From Streptomyces luteogriseus (GTDB lineage Bacteria > Actinomycetota > Actinomycetes > Streptomycetales > Streptomycetaceae): 64,000 nucleotides of DNA. The notes under the pieces are model-generated. The model ran no database searches. It worked only from the letters and a program-made list of their open reading frames with translations, and had not been told where the DNA came from. Below are positions 25,013 through 33,983 of the stretch, in pieces; positions within the stretch are counted from its first letter, which is position 1, and each line of letters begins with the position of its first letter. The position numbers were made by a program, and so were the translations under genes. The stretch spans positions 8,522,501-8,586,500 of the forward strand of contig NZ_JACHMS010000001.1 of the NCBI RefSeq assembly GCF_014205055.1. Direction: 5' to 3'.

Positions 25013-25810
25013 TCACCACAGGTGGGTGCCCGGGGCACCCTTGAACGGCCCACGCACCTCCGCGGTGATCCAGCCGCCGTAGAAGTCCCCCTCCTGCGCC
25101 GCGACCTCCTCACCGTCGACGGAGCAGCGGTCCATATGGCTCGGGTAGAAGGCGAAGAAGTCGGCGAGGGGTGCGTAGCCGGGCTCGGGACGGGGATAGC
25201 TCCAAGCGGCACGAGCGCGTACGTCCTCTCCCACGATGACGTCCCAGTACCGGGCCGACCCCTTCCACTCGCACCAGGTCCGGCCCGCGACCGCCGGGAA
25301 CAGAAGCTCCGTACGGACATCCTGCGGAGGGATGTAGAACACGGGGGGATGGCTGGTCTCCAGTACCCGGAGGGCCCTGCGGGTCTCGGCCACCACCTGG
25401 CCGGCGCACTCCACCCGCACGTCACGGTCGTCCTCCCGCACGGCGGGCGGCCGCGGGTAGTCCCAGACCGACTCGGGCGTCCGCGGGGCGGATCGCGGCA
25501 CGGGCTCTTCCAGCGGGTCCAGATACACCTCGTCCTCGTAGCACCAGGCCCATTCCCGGTCACGTGCCAGGGTGCGGGCCACCGGGTGTGCGCTGGAGTC
25601 GAAGTGCGCCGTGGCGTGAGCGCCGGGAGAGCTGTCGCTGCAGCCCACGTGGCCGCAGGTCAGGCACAGCAGCAGACCGGCCGGTGCGCGTCCGCGCGCC
25701 GCGCAGGACGCACACGTCGCACTCAGTGGGGGCGGGTTCGCCGTCCACGTGTGGGAGCAGGGTTTGCCCGAGGCCCGGCCGCCATCGGGCCGGGGCGTCC
25801 ATCTCGTCAT
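25013..25810 (-). CDS. zf-UBP / DUF427 fusion protein
   Basis: A 265-aa protein combining two domains usually met separately. Residues ~15-95 form a UBP-type zinc finger: CASC, LCLTCGHVGCSDSSPG, HFDSSAHPVA and WAWCYEDEVYLD, with Cys and His ligands in the usual order. Residues ~130-265 are DUF427: VECAGQVVAETRRALRVLET, VFYIPPQDVR, WCEWKGSARYWDV and ending DFYGGWIT. In eukaryotes the UBP finger binds the ubiquitin C-terminus. Bacterial versions have no known ubiquitin partner, and DUF427 has no firmly assigned reaction. The ATG at 25810 lacks a clear ribosome site. It is probably cytoplasmic. Confidence 0.85.
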   Translation of the reverse strand: MTRWTPRPDGGRASGKPCSHTWTANPPPLSATCASCAARGRAPAGLLLCLTCGHVGCSDSSPGAHATAHFDSSAHPVARTLARDREWAWCYEDEVYLDPLEEPVPRSAPRTPESVWDYPRPPAVREDDRDVRVECAGQVVAETRRALRVLETSHPPVFYIPPQDVRTELLFPAVAGRTWCEWKGSARYWDVIVGEDVRARAAWSYPRPEPGYAPLADFFAFYPSHMDRCSVDGEEVAAQEGDFYGGWITAEVRGPFKGAPGTHLW

Positions 25811-26329
25811 CCGTGATCACCGGCCTGCGCGGTCGGCATCACGCTTCTCGGCGGCACTGCGCCCCGGCCCACGCTCGTGTCGGTCACGCTCTCTCCTCTG
25901 TGGTTCTTGTTCTCCACACCGTTTCGCCCCGACACCGCGCGGGAGATGCAGTCCACCGGGCACTCCGTCCCCAGCAGCGGCTCTCCACGCCGGAGGCGGG
26001 CGCCACGGGCAAGAGACCATGGTCAACATCGTCCGGCAGGGCACCGGCGGCCACGTCCCGCACGCGAGGACGGACGGTTCCGGGCTCCGCCCCTCCAGGC
26101 TTCGGAGTGTCACCCAGGTGTGGTGCCCGACGAGGAGCCGGGCCTTCCTCACACTCACTTGCCATGGAGTGCGCTCGAAGTCATAACGTCGAGGACGCAA
26201 CGGTGCACGAGGCCGTCTCAGCGCCCGCTCCTTCTGGGATGCCGGGTGACGGCATCTGTGCCTGGATGGACGGGAGACTTCGTGTCGCCCGAAGGATGAT
26301 CAAGCGTGCAGGGAAGGCTGGGACACCAC
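25811..26329. other. intergenic region between divergent genes
   Basis: About 520 bases upstream of both the zf-UBP/DUF427 gene and the aldo/keto reductase gene. A minus-strand frame (25817-26200) begins in a protein-like way but becomes low-complexity, and I do not support it as a gene. Promoters for both flanking genes should be here, but I cannot pick them out. Confidence 0.35.
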
Positions 26330-27319
26330 ATGCAGCAGCGCAGTCTGCGGGAATTGCAGGTATCGGCCATCGGCCTGGGGTGCATGGGCATGTCCGCCTT
26401 CTACGGAACCGCCGACGAGGAGGAGGGCGTCGAGACGATCCGGCACGCCCTCGACCTCGGGGTGAACTTCCTCGACACCGCGCAGATGTACGGCCCGCTC
26501 ACCAACGAGACCCTCGTCGGCCAGGCGATCCGGGGGCGTCGCGACGAGTATGTGATCGCGACGAAGTTCAACTACCGGATGGACGATGCTGTACCGGGCG
26601 ACATCAGCACGGTCGGCCCGCAGGACGGCTCGGCCGAACACGTCCGCAGCTCCGTCCACGGCTCGCTCAAGCGCCTGGGAACCGACCACATCGACCTGTA
26701 CTACCAGCACCGGGTCGACCCGAACGTGCCCATCGAGGAGACGGTCGGCGCGCTGGGCGAACTGGTCGCCGAGGGCAAGGTGCGCTACATCGGGCTGAGC
26801 GAGGCGAGCGCCCGGACCATCCGGCGTGCGCACGCCGTGCACCCGGTCACGGCCGTGCAGAGCGAGTATTCGCTCTGGTCACGGGACGTGGAGGCCGAGG
26901 TGCTGCCGGCCTGCAGGGAGCTCGGCATCGGCTTCGTACCGTACTCGCCCCTCGGCCGCGGCTTCCTCGCCGGGCGGTTCACCTCACCGGACGACCTGGA
27001 CGACAACGACTGGCGCCGCCAGAACCCCCGCTTCCAGGACGCCAATCTGGAGGCCAACCTGCGGCTGGCGGCGAAGGTGAAGGAGATCGCCGCCGAGAAA
27101 GACGTGACGCCGGCTCAGCTGGCCATCGCATGGGTGCTGGCCCAGGGCGAGGACCTGGTGCCGATCCCGGGCACCAAACGCCGCACCTACCTGGAGCAGA
27201 ACGCCGCCGCCGTCGACATCGACCTGACGAAGGACGACCTGGCCCGCATCGACGCGGAGCTGCCCGAGGCGGCCGGTGAGCGGTACGACGAGGCAGGGAT
27301 GCGGTCCGTCAACCGGTAG
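26330..27319 (+). CDS. aldo/keto reductase
   Basis: A 329-aa TIM-barrel NADP(H) oxidoreductase. The catalytic tetrad residues are seen as FLDTAQMYG (Asp and Tyr), VIATKF (Lys) and the DLYYQHRVDP strand (His). The NADP-binding end is VPIPGTKRRTYLEQN. The order and length are those of the YajO/AKR13-like group that reduces small carbonyls. ATG 26330 fits the family's usual N-terminus (QQRSLRELQVSAIGLGCMG); GTG 26306 with GAAGGA before it would add eight residues. A GC-rich hairpin at 27347-27367 follows. Confidence 0.92.
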   Translation: MQQRSLRELQVSAIGLGCMGMSAFYGTADEEEGVETIRHALDLGVNFLDTAQMYGPLTNETLVGQAIRGRRDEYVIATKFNYRMDDAVPGDISTVGPQDGSAEHVRSSVHGSLKRLGTDHIDLYYQHRVDPNVPIEETVGALGELVAEGKVRYIGLSEASARTIRRAHAVHPVTAVQSEYSLWSRDVEAEVLPACRELGIGFVPYSPLGRGFLAGRFTSPDDLDDNDWRRQNPRFQDANLEANLRLAAKVKEIAAEKDVTPAQLAIAWVLAQGEDLVPIPGTKRRTYLEQNAAAVDIDLTKDDLARIDAELPEAAGERYDEAGMRSVNR

Positions 27320-27346
27320 CCGCAGGGGCGCACACACCACAGGCCT

Positions 27347-27367
27347 CGGGGAGCGCGAGCGTCCCCG
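27347..27367 (+). terminator. hairpin after the aldo/keto reductase gene
   Basis: CGGGGA and TCCCCG form a 6-bp stem around a 9-base loop, 28 bases after the stop codon. There is no U-tract. It is a weak to moderate candidate for a Streptomyces-type terminator. Confidence 0.4.
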
Positions 27368-27514
27368 GGGCCCGGCTACACACGCCTGGGCCACGTGAGT
27401 CAGCAGCACCCGCCTCGAAGGTGAAAGGCCCGGCCAGCGAGCCGGACCATTCTGTCTGCTGCTCGTCAGGAGGCCGGCGGCAGCGTCCACAAGGCCGTAC
27501 TGCCGATGACCAGG

Positions 27515-28000
27515 TCAGCACCAGTACTTGTAGGGGCCGAGCACGCAGGACGAGTCGGAAGACGCCTTGGCGGTGTCCATAGTTCTGGCCCAGTCCCCGA
27601 GCGGCCCCAGCCACGCCGGGTCGATCGAGCCGAGAACGAAGGCGAGAACACATGCGCCCAGCAGCAGGCGGGGGAGCAGCCGGGGAATGCCATCGTCCCG
27701 GTCGGCGCGCACAAGGCTCATCAGGATGCCGAGACCGGGCACTGCCAGTAGGCAGCAGAAGACGGCGGTGCTCACGAGCACGCCGCACAAGAGCAGCACC
27801 AGACCGGCAGGGTTCGGAACGGGCAAGAGCTGGGTGAATGAGACTCCTCCCACCGAACCTCGCCCGATCCCGGAGAAGGGCGTAGGGAAATCTGAGCGGT
27901 AGATGCCATCGAGAAGCGTCAGGGGGATGAGCGCGCTGACAGCCCACGACCACGCGGCTGCCCGAGGCCGTGTTCCGCGGGATAGATAGGTTTGGGGCAC
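27515..28000 (-). CDS. small hypothetical membrane protein
   Basis: A 161-aa protein from GTG 28000 with at least three hydrophobic segments: WAVSALIPLTLLDG, AGLVLLLCGVLVSTAVFCCLLAVPGLGILM and LLPRLLLGACVLAFVLGSID. It ends in a polar tail with a Cys pair (SSCVLGPYKYWC). There is no good ribosome site at 28000, so the start is uncertain. The reading frame extending further upstream is the shadow of the ATP-grasp gene and is ignored. It is divergent from the ATP-grasp gene, with 18 bp between starts. Function is unknown. Confidence 0.55.
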   Translation of the reverse strand: MPQTYLSRGTRPRAAAWSWAVSALIPLTLLDGIYRSDFPTPFSGIGRGSVGGVSFTQLLPVPNPAGLVLLLCGVLVSTAVFCCLLAVPGLGILMSLVRADRDDGIPRLLPRLLLGACVLAFVLGSIDPAWLGPLGDWARTMDTAKASSDSSCVLGPYKYWC

Positions 28001-28018
28001 CGTCTGAGGAGATGCACG

Positions 28019-28855
28019 ATGCCCGAGCACCGCAGAGTCCTGTTTGTGACCGACCTCGCCTACCAGGCCCGGGGGCGACGCTACTGCGACGAGGACATCT
28101 TCCTGACCTCCCGGCTGCGCGACGGCTTCGACATCGCCCTGTGCCACCCGCTGGATGCCGCCGCGCTGATGGACGCCTTCGATGTGGTCGTCGTCCGCAA
28201 CAGCGGGCCCGTGCTGCGCTACCAGAAGGAGTACGACGCCTTCCGGGAGCAGGCCGTGGCCCGTGGCATCCGGGTCTACAACCCGCTGTCCGGCCGGGGC
28301 GACATGGCCGGCAAGCAGTATCTGCTGGACCTGACCGCCGCCGGATACCCGGTCATCCCCACCATCGACCGGCCCGAGGACCTGCACCTGCTGCCCGAGG
28401 CCGGCCAGTACGCGGTCAAGCCGAAAGCGGGCGCGGACTCCATCGGCCTGATCTTCGTGCCCCGAGAGCAGCTGAGCGACCTGGCCTACGGCGACATCCT
28501 GGTCCAGCCGCGCATCGACTTCCGCTACGAGGTGTCCTTCTACTACGTCGACGACACCTTCCAGTACGCCCTTCACGCCCCCGATGCCGAGCGACGCTGG
28601 GTCCTTGAGCCCTACGAGCCCACCGACACCGACCTGGCCTTCGCCCGGCGCTTCATCGACTGGAACACCCTCGATCACGGCATCCAACGCGTGGACGCCT
28701 GCCGCACCCGGGAAGGCGGGCTGCTCCTCGTAGAGCTGGAGGACCTCAACCCGTACCTGTCCCTGGACCTGGTCTCCGACCGGGCCCGTGACGCCTTCGT
28801 GGCGAGCATGACGGCATCCCTCCACCGGTTCCTGGACGCTCAGCCCCGCGTCTGA
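28019..28855 (+). CDS. ATP-grasp fold protein
   Basis: A 278-aa protein. The N-terminal ~100 residues form a Rossmann-like part (RVLFVTDLAYQARGRRYCDE). The ATP-grasp core follows: the first ATP-binding Lys in YAVKPKAGADSIGL, a second Lys/Arg region in DILVQPRIDFRYEVSFYYVD, and the Mg-binding acidic and Asn residues in LLLVELEDLNPYLSLD. These enzymes ligate a carboxylate to an amine or thiol via an acyl-phosphate. GAGGAG lies 7 nt before ATG 28019. No peptide-precursor gene or partner ligase is adjacent, so the substrates cannot be guessed. Confidence 0.82.
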   Translation: MPEHRRVLFVTDLAYQARGRRYCDEDIFLTSRLRDGFDIALCHPLDAAALMDAFDVVVVRNSGPVLRYQKEYDAFREQAVARGIRVYNPLSGRGDMAGKQYLLDLTAAGYPVIPTIDRPEDLHLLPEAGQYAVKPKAGADSIGLIFVPREQLSDLAYGDILVQPRIDFRYEVSFYYVDDTFQYALHAPDAERRWVLEPYEPTDTDLAFARRFIDWNTLDHGIQRVDACRTREGGLLLVELEDLNPYLSLDLVSDRARDAFVASMTASLHRFLDAQPRV

Positions 28856-28930
28856 GGTGGCATATGAGCCCTCAAGAACGATCGCGGCCCTGGGCAGGCA
28901 TGTCCCGACACGGGTTTAGGGCCTCCGGCG

Positions 28931-29620
28931 TCAGGCGGCGGCCGGTGTCCGCTGCCGTGCCGGCTTGCGGGCGAGGCGGCGGGTCATGAAGGTGATCGCC
29001 GCCCAGGTGATCAAGCATTCCGAGTGCTGGACGAGCCGCTCGTAGTCGCGGGCGTGCCGACGGGCATGCATGAGCCAGGCCAGCGAGCGTTCGACGACCC
29101 ACCTGCGGGGAAGGACGATGAACCCGGTGGTGTCCTTGGGGCGGCTGACGGTCTTGATGGTGACATTGAGATGCTGTTTGGCCCAGGTCACGAGCTTGCC
29201 CGCGTAGGCGCGGTCGGCCCAGACGATGGTGATCTCGGGGTGCATGAGGCGCAGGCGAAAGAGGACTTCCTTGGCCGCAGCGGAGTCATGAAGGCCGGAG
29301 TGACCATGACCAGCAGGGGCAGGCCGCGGGTGTCGACTACGAGATGCCGCTTGCGTCCATTGATCTTCTTGCCCGCGTCGTAGCCGCGGCTGTCGCGGCC
29401 GACGGTCTCCGTGGCCTTCACCGACTGGGAGTCGATCACGGTGGCGACCGCCCGGGGGCCTTTGCCCATCTCGCGACGGACCGCCCGGAGAGCTGGTCGC
29501 GGATCTGGTCGACGACACCGGCCGCGGCCCAGCGGGCCATGAAGCCCCAGACCGTGCGCCAGGGCGGGTAATCCGCAGGCAGGGCCCGCCATTTGCGGCC
29601 CAGTCGCATAACTGACCTTC
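28931..29620 (-). pseudogene. IS5-family transposase remnant with two frameshifts
   Basis: Three consecutive minus-strand frames together spell most of an IS5-type DDE transposase. They are RALPADYPPWRTVWGFMARW (N-terminal part), then TVIDSQSVKATETVGRDSRG with KKINGRKRHLVVDTRGLPL, then IVWADRAYAGKLVTWAKQHL and RRWVVERSLAWLMHARRHAR to the stop. Frameshifts lie near 29440-29500 and near 29260-29290. The first ~50 residues seem missing. The three catalytic acids (D, D, E) survive in the separate frames, but no single protein can be made. No clear inverted repeats were identified. Confidence 0.8.
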
Positions 29621-29623
29621 TCA

Positions 29624-29647
29624 CCCCGCCGCCTCCGGGCGGCGGGG
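29624..29647. terminator. perfect 10-bp GC hairpin next to the IS5 remnant
   Basis: CCCCGCCGCC and GGCGGCGGGG pair perfectly around a 4-base loop (TCCG). It lies directly upstream of the dead transposase and ~215 bp before the nicotinamidase gene. It could act as a terminator or could be part of an old IS end. Confidence 0.45.
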
Positions 29648-29861
29648 CCGCCGGCCCGGTGCCGCCGCAGCGCCGATGCGGTGACACCAGGCCGGGAGCA
29701 CCAGCCCCTGCATAGCGTGGTCTTCGGCGGGTGGTGCGAATCGTTCCTGCGGTGAAGCTCCTGGGCCGTGTGGGTGAGCCCAGCCGCCTATGTCCCCCGG
29801 GGGCGTGCGGGGGGCCGGTAGAACGTGGGGTGTTGTTCCGTCGTGCTGAAGGGTGATCGTG

Positions 29862-30455
29862 GTGAGCCGAGGCTTGATCGTCGTGGATGTGCAGAACGAC
29901 TTCTGTGAAGGAGGCAGTATCCCCGTAGCGGGTGGTGCGCGGATCGCGACCAGGATCGCCGAACTGGTGGAGCAGAGCGCGGGCCGTGACTACCAGTACA
30001 TCGTTGCCACCCGCGACCACCACATCGACCCGGGAAGTCACTTCTCCCAGAACCCGGACTTCAAGGACAGCTTCCCCGTCCACTGCGTGGCCGGAGGCGA
30101 AGGCGGCGAATTCCACCCCCACTTCGCCCCCGCCGTCACCGGCGGCAAGGTCGACGCCGTCTTCTTCAAAGGCGCCCACAGCGCCTCCAAGAGCGGCTTC
30201 GAAGGAGCCGACGACGAAGGAACCCCCCTTGCGGACTGGCTGCGCGCCCGCGGGGTCGAGGAGGTCGACGTGGTGGGCATCGCCACGGACCACTGCGTGC
30301 GCGCCACCGCGCTGGACGCCGTGAAGGCCGGCTTCCGCGCACGGGTACGACTGGACTACTCCGTCGGAGTCGCCCCGGACACGACGGCCGCGGCCGTAGA
30401 CGACTTCCGCCAGGCAGGTATCGCCGTATCCGGTGAGGCACCCGTACCGCAGTAG
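29862..30455 (+). CDS. pncA: nicotinamidase
   Basis: A 197-aa isochorismatase-fold amidase that hydrolyses nicotinamide to nicotinate for NAD salvage. The catalytic triad is visible as Asp in VVDVQNDFCEGGS, Lys in VFFKGAHS, and Cys in GIATDHCVRATAL. The metal site is the Asp/His set in ATRDHHIDPGSHFS. These match PncA rather than general isochorismatases. AAGGG lies 8 nt before GTG 29862, which is preferred over GTG 29853. It is a single gene with no operon partners. Confidence 0.9.
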   Translation: MSRGLIVVDVQNDFCEGGSIPVAGGARIATRIAELVEQSAGRDYQYIVATRDHHIDPGSHFSQNPDFKDSFPVHCVAGGEGGEFHPHFAPAVTGGKVDAVFFKGAHSASKSGFEGADDEGTPLADWLRARGVEEVDVVGIATDHCVRATALDAVKAGFRARVRLDYSVGVAPDTTAAAVDDFRQAGIAVSGEAPVPQ

Positions 30456-30981
30456 TCCCCGCCGACCGGCGCCGGACCGTAGCTCTGCTCGGTGCTGTTC
30501 TCATGCGGCGAGGACGTCCCGTAGCTCGCGAACAGCGCGTTCGTGGTGGTGCGGGGCGGGGATCGCGTCCCCTGCACGCTGCTCCCTCGAGTCCCCGCCC
30601 ACCAGGGCGGCCCGAAGCGAAGGAGCCACCCCGATGCCCGCGCACCCACCACCGGCAGGCGCCCGGCGCGCACACCTCACCCACGGACCCGACGAGCACC
30701 GGGCAAGCCGGCCCGGCCTCCTGTGGTGCGCGCTTGGGACGCCACTGTGGAACCCACTTTGGGTGCCCGGCACCGAGCAGGACGGAAAACCCGCAGGTCA
30801 CCGCGCATATAGGGCCGCGCGTCGCGCCGTCACAACTCTCTTCTCTCCTCCTGAACTTCTCTGTGATGTCCGTGGAGGAGGAGATCATCGGGTCCGGGGG
30901 CCGAATGCCCTCTGCGGCCGGGCGCGGCCGGCGACCGGCAGGTGGCCGCGCGCGACAGGCGACGGGAAGGGAGCGGAGCTG
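30456..30981. other. intergenic region at the edge of the plasmid-like remnant
   Basis: About 525 bases with no supported gene. Short open frames on both strands lack motifs. It lies between the nicotinamidase gene and the truncated replication-relaxation gene, so one boundary of the integrated element probably falls here. I could not find a tRNA or an obvious attachment-site repeat. Confidence 0.4.
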
Positions 30982-31375
30982 ATGGCGGGGAAGCGGGAGG
31001 AGAACCCGGCGGGATCGTCGAACAACCTGCGCGGCGACGTGCTGCGCGTGCTCGGGGTGCTGAAGGTCGCGACGGTCGAACAGATCCAGCAGATCGCAGC
31101 CCCGCACCTGAACTACCGGCACACCGACAAGCCGACGCCCTCGAAGCGGAAGCAGGCCCGTACCGCCTCGTACCTCGGGGCGCTCTCCGATCTGCGCAAG
31201 CACGGCCTGGCGGAGAACGGCGGGCAGATCTCGGGCGGGGACACGCTGCGGAACCTGACGCCCATGGGCCTGAAGGCCGCCGCTCGCGAGCAGGGGCGGC
31301 CGGTGGGGGAGAGGGGCAACCCGGCCCGGGGCGCGGGCCGCACCGGGGCCTCCCACCCGATGGTCGTCAACGAGG
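30982..31375 (+). pseudogene. truncated replication-relaxation (Replic_Relax) family gene
   Basis: ATG 30982, with AAGGGAG upstream, opens ~130 codons of a winged-helix protein: LRVLGVLKVATVEQIQQIA, ASYLGALSDLRKHGLAENGG and TLRNLTPMGLKAAAREQ. This is the N-terminal part of the replication-relaxation family found on actinobacterial plasmids and integrative conjugative elements. After about 31370 the frame enters antisense of the DNA ligase 3' end, so the C-terminal half is lost. It is a remnant of a mobile replicon. Confidence 0.65.
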
Positions 31376-31379
31376 GAGG

Positions 31380-31795
31380 TCGCCCTGCTCTACTTCATCG
31401 AGCAGCAGTCCGTGCTGCGCATCGCGGAGATCCTGGGCATCCAGGCATCGGGAGTGCGCAAACACGGGCCGGTAGGGCTCGCCCAGCCGCTTGAAGCACA
31501 GGCCCTCCAGCCCGGCCGCCGTCCATCCCAGTCACTGCGCCGCCACGGCCGGGTCGGTGGTCGACGGGCACAGCGTCAGCGGCGCGTCCAGGCCGTGCTC
31601 GGCGAACAGCGCCTCAAGGGCTGCGCGCCGTCGCCGGTACGGCCAGCCGGTCAGGTCGGTGTCGCCCTGGTGGACCAGGCCGAAGGCGGAAGCGCGCAGG
31701 TTCGCGGAATCTCGGTCCCGCGGAAAGGGGAACTCGCGCGTTGGCCGGTGTTCCCGACGGTATCGCGCACGGGTTAACCAGCCGGTGACATGCAC
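31380..31795 (-). pseudogene. 3' half of a disrupted ATP-dependent DNA ligase gene
   Basis: The minus strand reads GDTDLTGWPYRRRRAALEAL and TLCPSTTDPAVAAQ, then shifts frame to a stretch encoding WTAAGLEGLCFKRL and a Pro/Arg-rich tail. This is the second half of the adenylation domain of an ATP-dependent (LigD/LigC-like) ligase. The other half lies at 33472-33864. The break falls between HFV (upstream half) and AFGLVHQ (this half), near 31690. The frameshift at about 31530 also kills it. Confidence 0.7.
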
Positions 31796-31916
31796 TCACA
31801 CGGACAACTCACAAACACCGTCAGAGCCATCCTTGCGAAAACCATTGGTGCCCGGCTTGCTCCGCTGATGGACTGACTCCCTACCGTGAGTCTGCCGCGT
31901 GACGGAGGTAGTGGTT

Positions 31917-32672
31917 GTGACAGGTTATGACGTGCTTGCCGAGGTGTACGAATGGCTCATCTCGGATGCAAAGTTGCCTCCAGCCGAGTTCGCTGCGTCG
32001 TTCGACGACGTCCTCAATCTCCTGCCGTCGAACGCTCACGTCCTCGACTGTTCGTGCGGAACCGGACAGTTGGCGGTTGGCCTCGCCGGTCGTGGCATGC
32101 AGGTTGTCGCAACTGACGCCAGCGAGGCGATGGTTCGTCGGACTACAGAGTTGTCCGAGGAGTTCGGGGCATCCGTCCGGGCCGTACGCGCGAACTGGGA
32201 AGAGTTGCCCGACCATTTCCAGGACAACACGTTCGACATGGTGTTCTGCGTTGGCAACTCGCTTCACCATGCCACGGGCGCGACAGGCAGGGGTGCTGCT
32301 CTGGAGTCGATGTCACGGCTTCTGCGCCCCGGAGGTCGCTTGGTACTCACATCCCGCACTTGGGAACTCGTGAGGGCCAGAGGTTCCCGGCTGGAGATCA
32401 GTGACCGTCTCGTCCGCCGGAACGGTCGCGATGCCGTCGTGGTCTACCGCTGGGAGATTGCGCCGCATTGGGAGCAGGAGCACCACATCGAGATTGCGAT
32501 CGCGCAAGTTGATGCGACCGGGTTGATTCTTGTCCGCTCGGAACTGCTGTCCTGCTGGCCCTACCGGTACGAGGAACTCGAAGTCGAGCTGCACCGGGTC
32601 GGACTCCAGACGGAACTGAGCACGTTCGATCTCGAGGCCGAGAACTACATGGTGGTCGCGAGCAAGGTATAA
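31917..32672 (+). CDS. class I SAM-dependent methyltransferase
   Basis: A 251-aa methyltransferase. Motif I is VLDCSCGTGQLAVGLA (residues ~44-59), followed by the acidic loop in VVATDASEAM. Later come DMVFCVGNSLHHA and LRPGGRLVLTSRTWELV, the glycine-rich strand common to methyltransferase domain 11/25. GGAGG lies 8 nt before GTG 31917. Third codon positions are clearly less GC-rich than in neighbouring genes, a sign of recent acquisition. It is the only intact gene in the insert that splits the DNA ligase. The substrate is unknown. Confidence 0.88.
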   Translation: MTGYDVLAEVYEWLISDAKLPPAEFAASFDDVLNLLPSNAHVLDCSCGTGQLAVGLAGRGMQVVATDASEAMVRRTTELSEEFGASVRAVRANWEELPDHFQDNTFDMVFCVGNSLHHATGATGRGAALESMSRLLRPGGRLVLTSRTWELVRARGSRLEISDRLVRRNGRDAVVVYRWEIAPHWEQEHHIEIAIAQVDATGLILVRSELLSCWPYRYEELEVELHRVGLQTELSTFDLEAENYMVVASKV

Positions 32673-32746
32673 ACACCGGCCTCTCAGTCCCTGGCCGGAC
32701 CGCGCGGTTGCTCGCAGGACGCTTGCGCCCTCTCATCGGTGCGGGT

Positions 32747-33422
32747 TCAAGTGGTCAACGCAACGCCTCGGACGAGGAGTGCTCGTCGATCAGACGGCGG
32801 TAGATCCGGGGTGAGAAGATACGCCACCGACGCTGCCCGCAGCGCCCGCCTGAACGTCGAGGGCACCATCTTCGGCGCGACCGGCATGTTCAGCGCCGCG
32901 ACCGCCACAGGCAAGCGCTCGGAGGGAAACAACGGTGCCGACGGATGCTCAGGATCGTCCCGAAACAACCCCCGCAGCTCCTCCACGTACCACCACAGCA
33001 GCTCCCGCCCCTGCTCGAACAAGAACGCCTCGCGCTGCCGCGGTCCCGACCCCCGGGCCCCCTTGCCATGAACGAGGAAGCGGCCCCACAGGCCCGACTC
33101 CCAGTGCACATCGCGCATACACACGGCGCACAGTTCGGCTGCTCGCACGCCCGACAAGCAGGCGATCTTCGCCATGACGTAGTCGCGGCACGCGACCGCC
33201 TCCTTGCGGGCCTGCGGTGCGGCGACGGTGCAACTGGAAGACCTCGGCCAGCCCGGCGCCACCGAGCTCCTCCGCCGGCCTCGGTTCCAGCGCGCTGCGA
33301 CGAGTTCGGTATTCATCCACGAGCATGCAGATTACGAACCAAGCTCGCAGATTCTGCGAGTTTCTGCGGAAACTCCACCGACTCAGGGACGCGTCGAACA
33401 CGGGCCTCGGACCTGCCGACAC
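32747..33422 (-). pseudogene. broken tyrosine recombinase (integrase) gene
   Basis: Two overlapping minus-strand frames combine into an integrase fragment. FDASLSRWSFRRNSQNLRAW and VICMLVDEYRTR come from the upstream frame. AKIACLSGVRAAELCAVCMR (the first catalytic Arg in GVRAAEL), RFLVHGKGARG and PLFPSERLP come from the second. The C-terminal HxxR and Tyr motifs are missing before the stop at 32747, and a frameshift lies near 33290-33310. It cannot be active. It probably mobilised the insert it lies in. Confidence 0.7.
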
Positions 33423-33471
33423 GTAAGAGATCGCACGCAGAGATCGTCTACGAACCCGCGCGTACCCCAGT

Positions 33472-33864
33472 TACGAAGTGGGCCGGCGCCTCGTCAGCGG
33501 CCCGGGCCGCCCCGGCACCGCGGCGTTGGAGCCGGTACTACAGCCGCTCGAATGCGAGCCGGCCTTCCTCCCACACGACGAGCTCACCGTCCAGGGCGGT
33601 CGCGTCCGGCAACTGCGCGGCACCGGCCACGATCTCCGGAAACGCCGGGCCCATCTCGGTACCGCGCCTCGAGCGCAGCGCCACCTTCCCTGAGTCGGCG
33701 GAGAGCAGCGCCCGGAACCCGTCCCCCTTCAACTCCGCGGCCCAGCCCGGCCGGAGCCGCGGCTCGGGTACGGGCGAGCTCAGCATCGGTTCCGGCAGCG
33801 TCCACGTCACGCACCATGCCTTCCACCAAGGCGAGCGGCCGTTCGAGTGCTCTGACCTGAGCAC
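33472..33864 (-). pseudogene. 5' half of the disrupted ATP-dependent DNA ligase gene
   Basis: The minus-strand frame contains PRLRPGWAAELKGDGFRALL, where the KGDGFR string is the adenylation motif (KxDGxR) with its nucleophilic Lys. It continues through ATALDGELVVWEEGRLAFER. A TAG stop at 33538-33540 interrupts it; beyond the stop the same frame continues as ligase-like sequence (RLQRRGAGAARAADEAPAHF) until about 33472. It therefore carries a nonsense mutation as well as the downstream insertion. Confidence 0.7.
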
Positions 33865-33983
33865 CCCCTGCTCGGTAACGTCCTGTTCAAGTCTTCCTTG
33901 ATCACCGTGTGTGGTGCTGCGCGGACCGGTTGTCAGTGCCTGCTGTCACCATGGGCGGTCCGGTCATCGAGGGGGAGGCCTGT

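Larger units (their letters stand above)
31690..33475. mobile_element. ~1.8-kb insert splitting the DNA ligase gene
   Basis: Everything between the two ligase halves is foreign to that gene. At the right end is a broken tyrosine recombinase reading leftward; on the left is an intact methyltransferase gene with lower GC. A recombinase near one end plus a cargo gene suggests a small integrative element or cassette. Near the ends the similar strings GAACTCGCGCGT (31731 region) and GAACCCGCGCGT (33452 region) might be relics of direct repeats. Boundaries are estimated from where ligase similarity stops. Confidence 0.5.

Noticed and set aside
23359..25563. A 734-codon minus-strand open frame across the DUF218 and zf-UBP genes
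   Set aside because: It has low-complexity Arg/Gly/Glu composition and no motif. Real genes occupy the plus strand at 23557-24564 and another minus frame at 25013-25810.
25817..26200. A 127-codon minus-strand frame upstream of the aldo/keto reductase gene
   Set aside because: The first 30 residues look protein-like but the rest is low-complexity. There is no supporting start site, so it is treated as intergenic.
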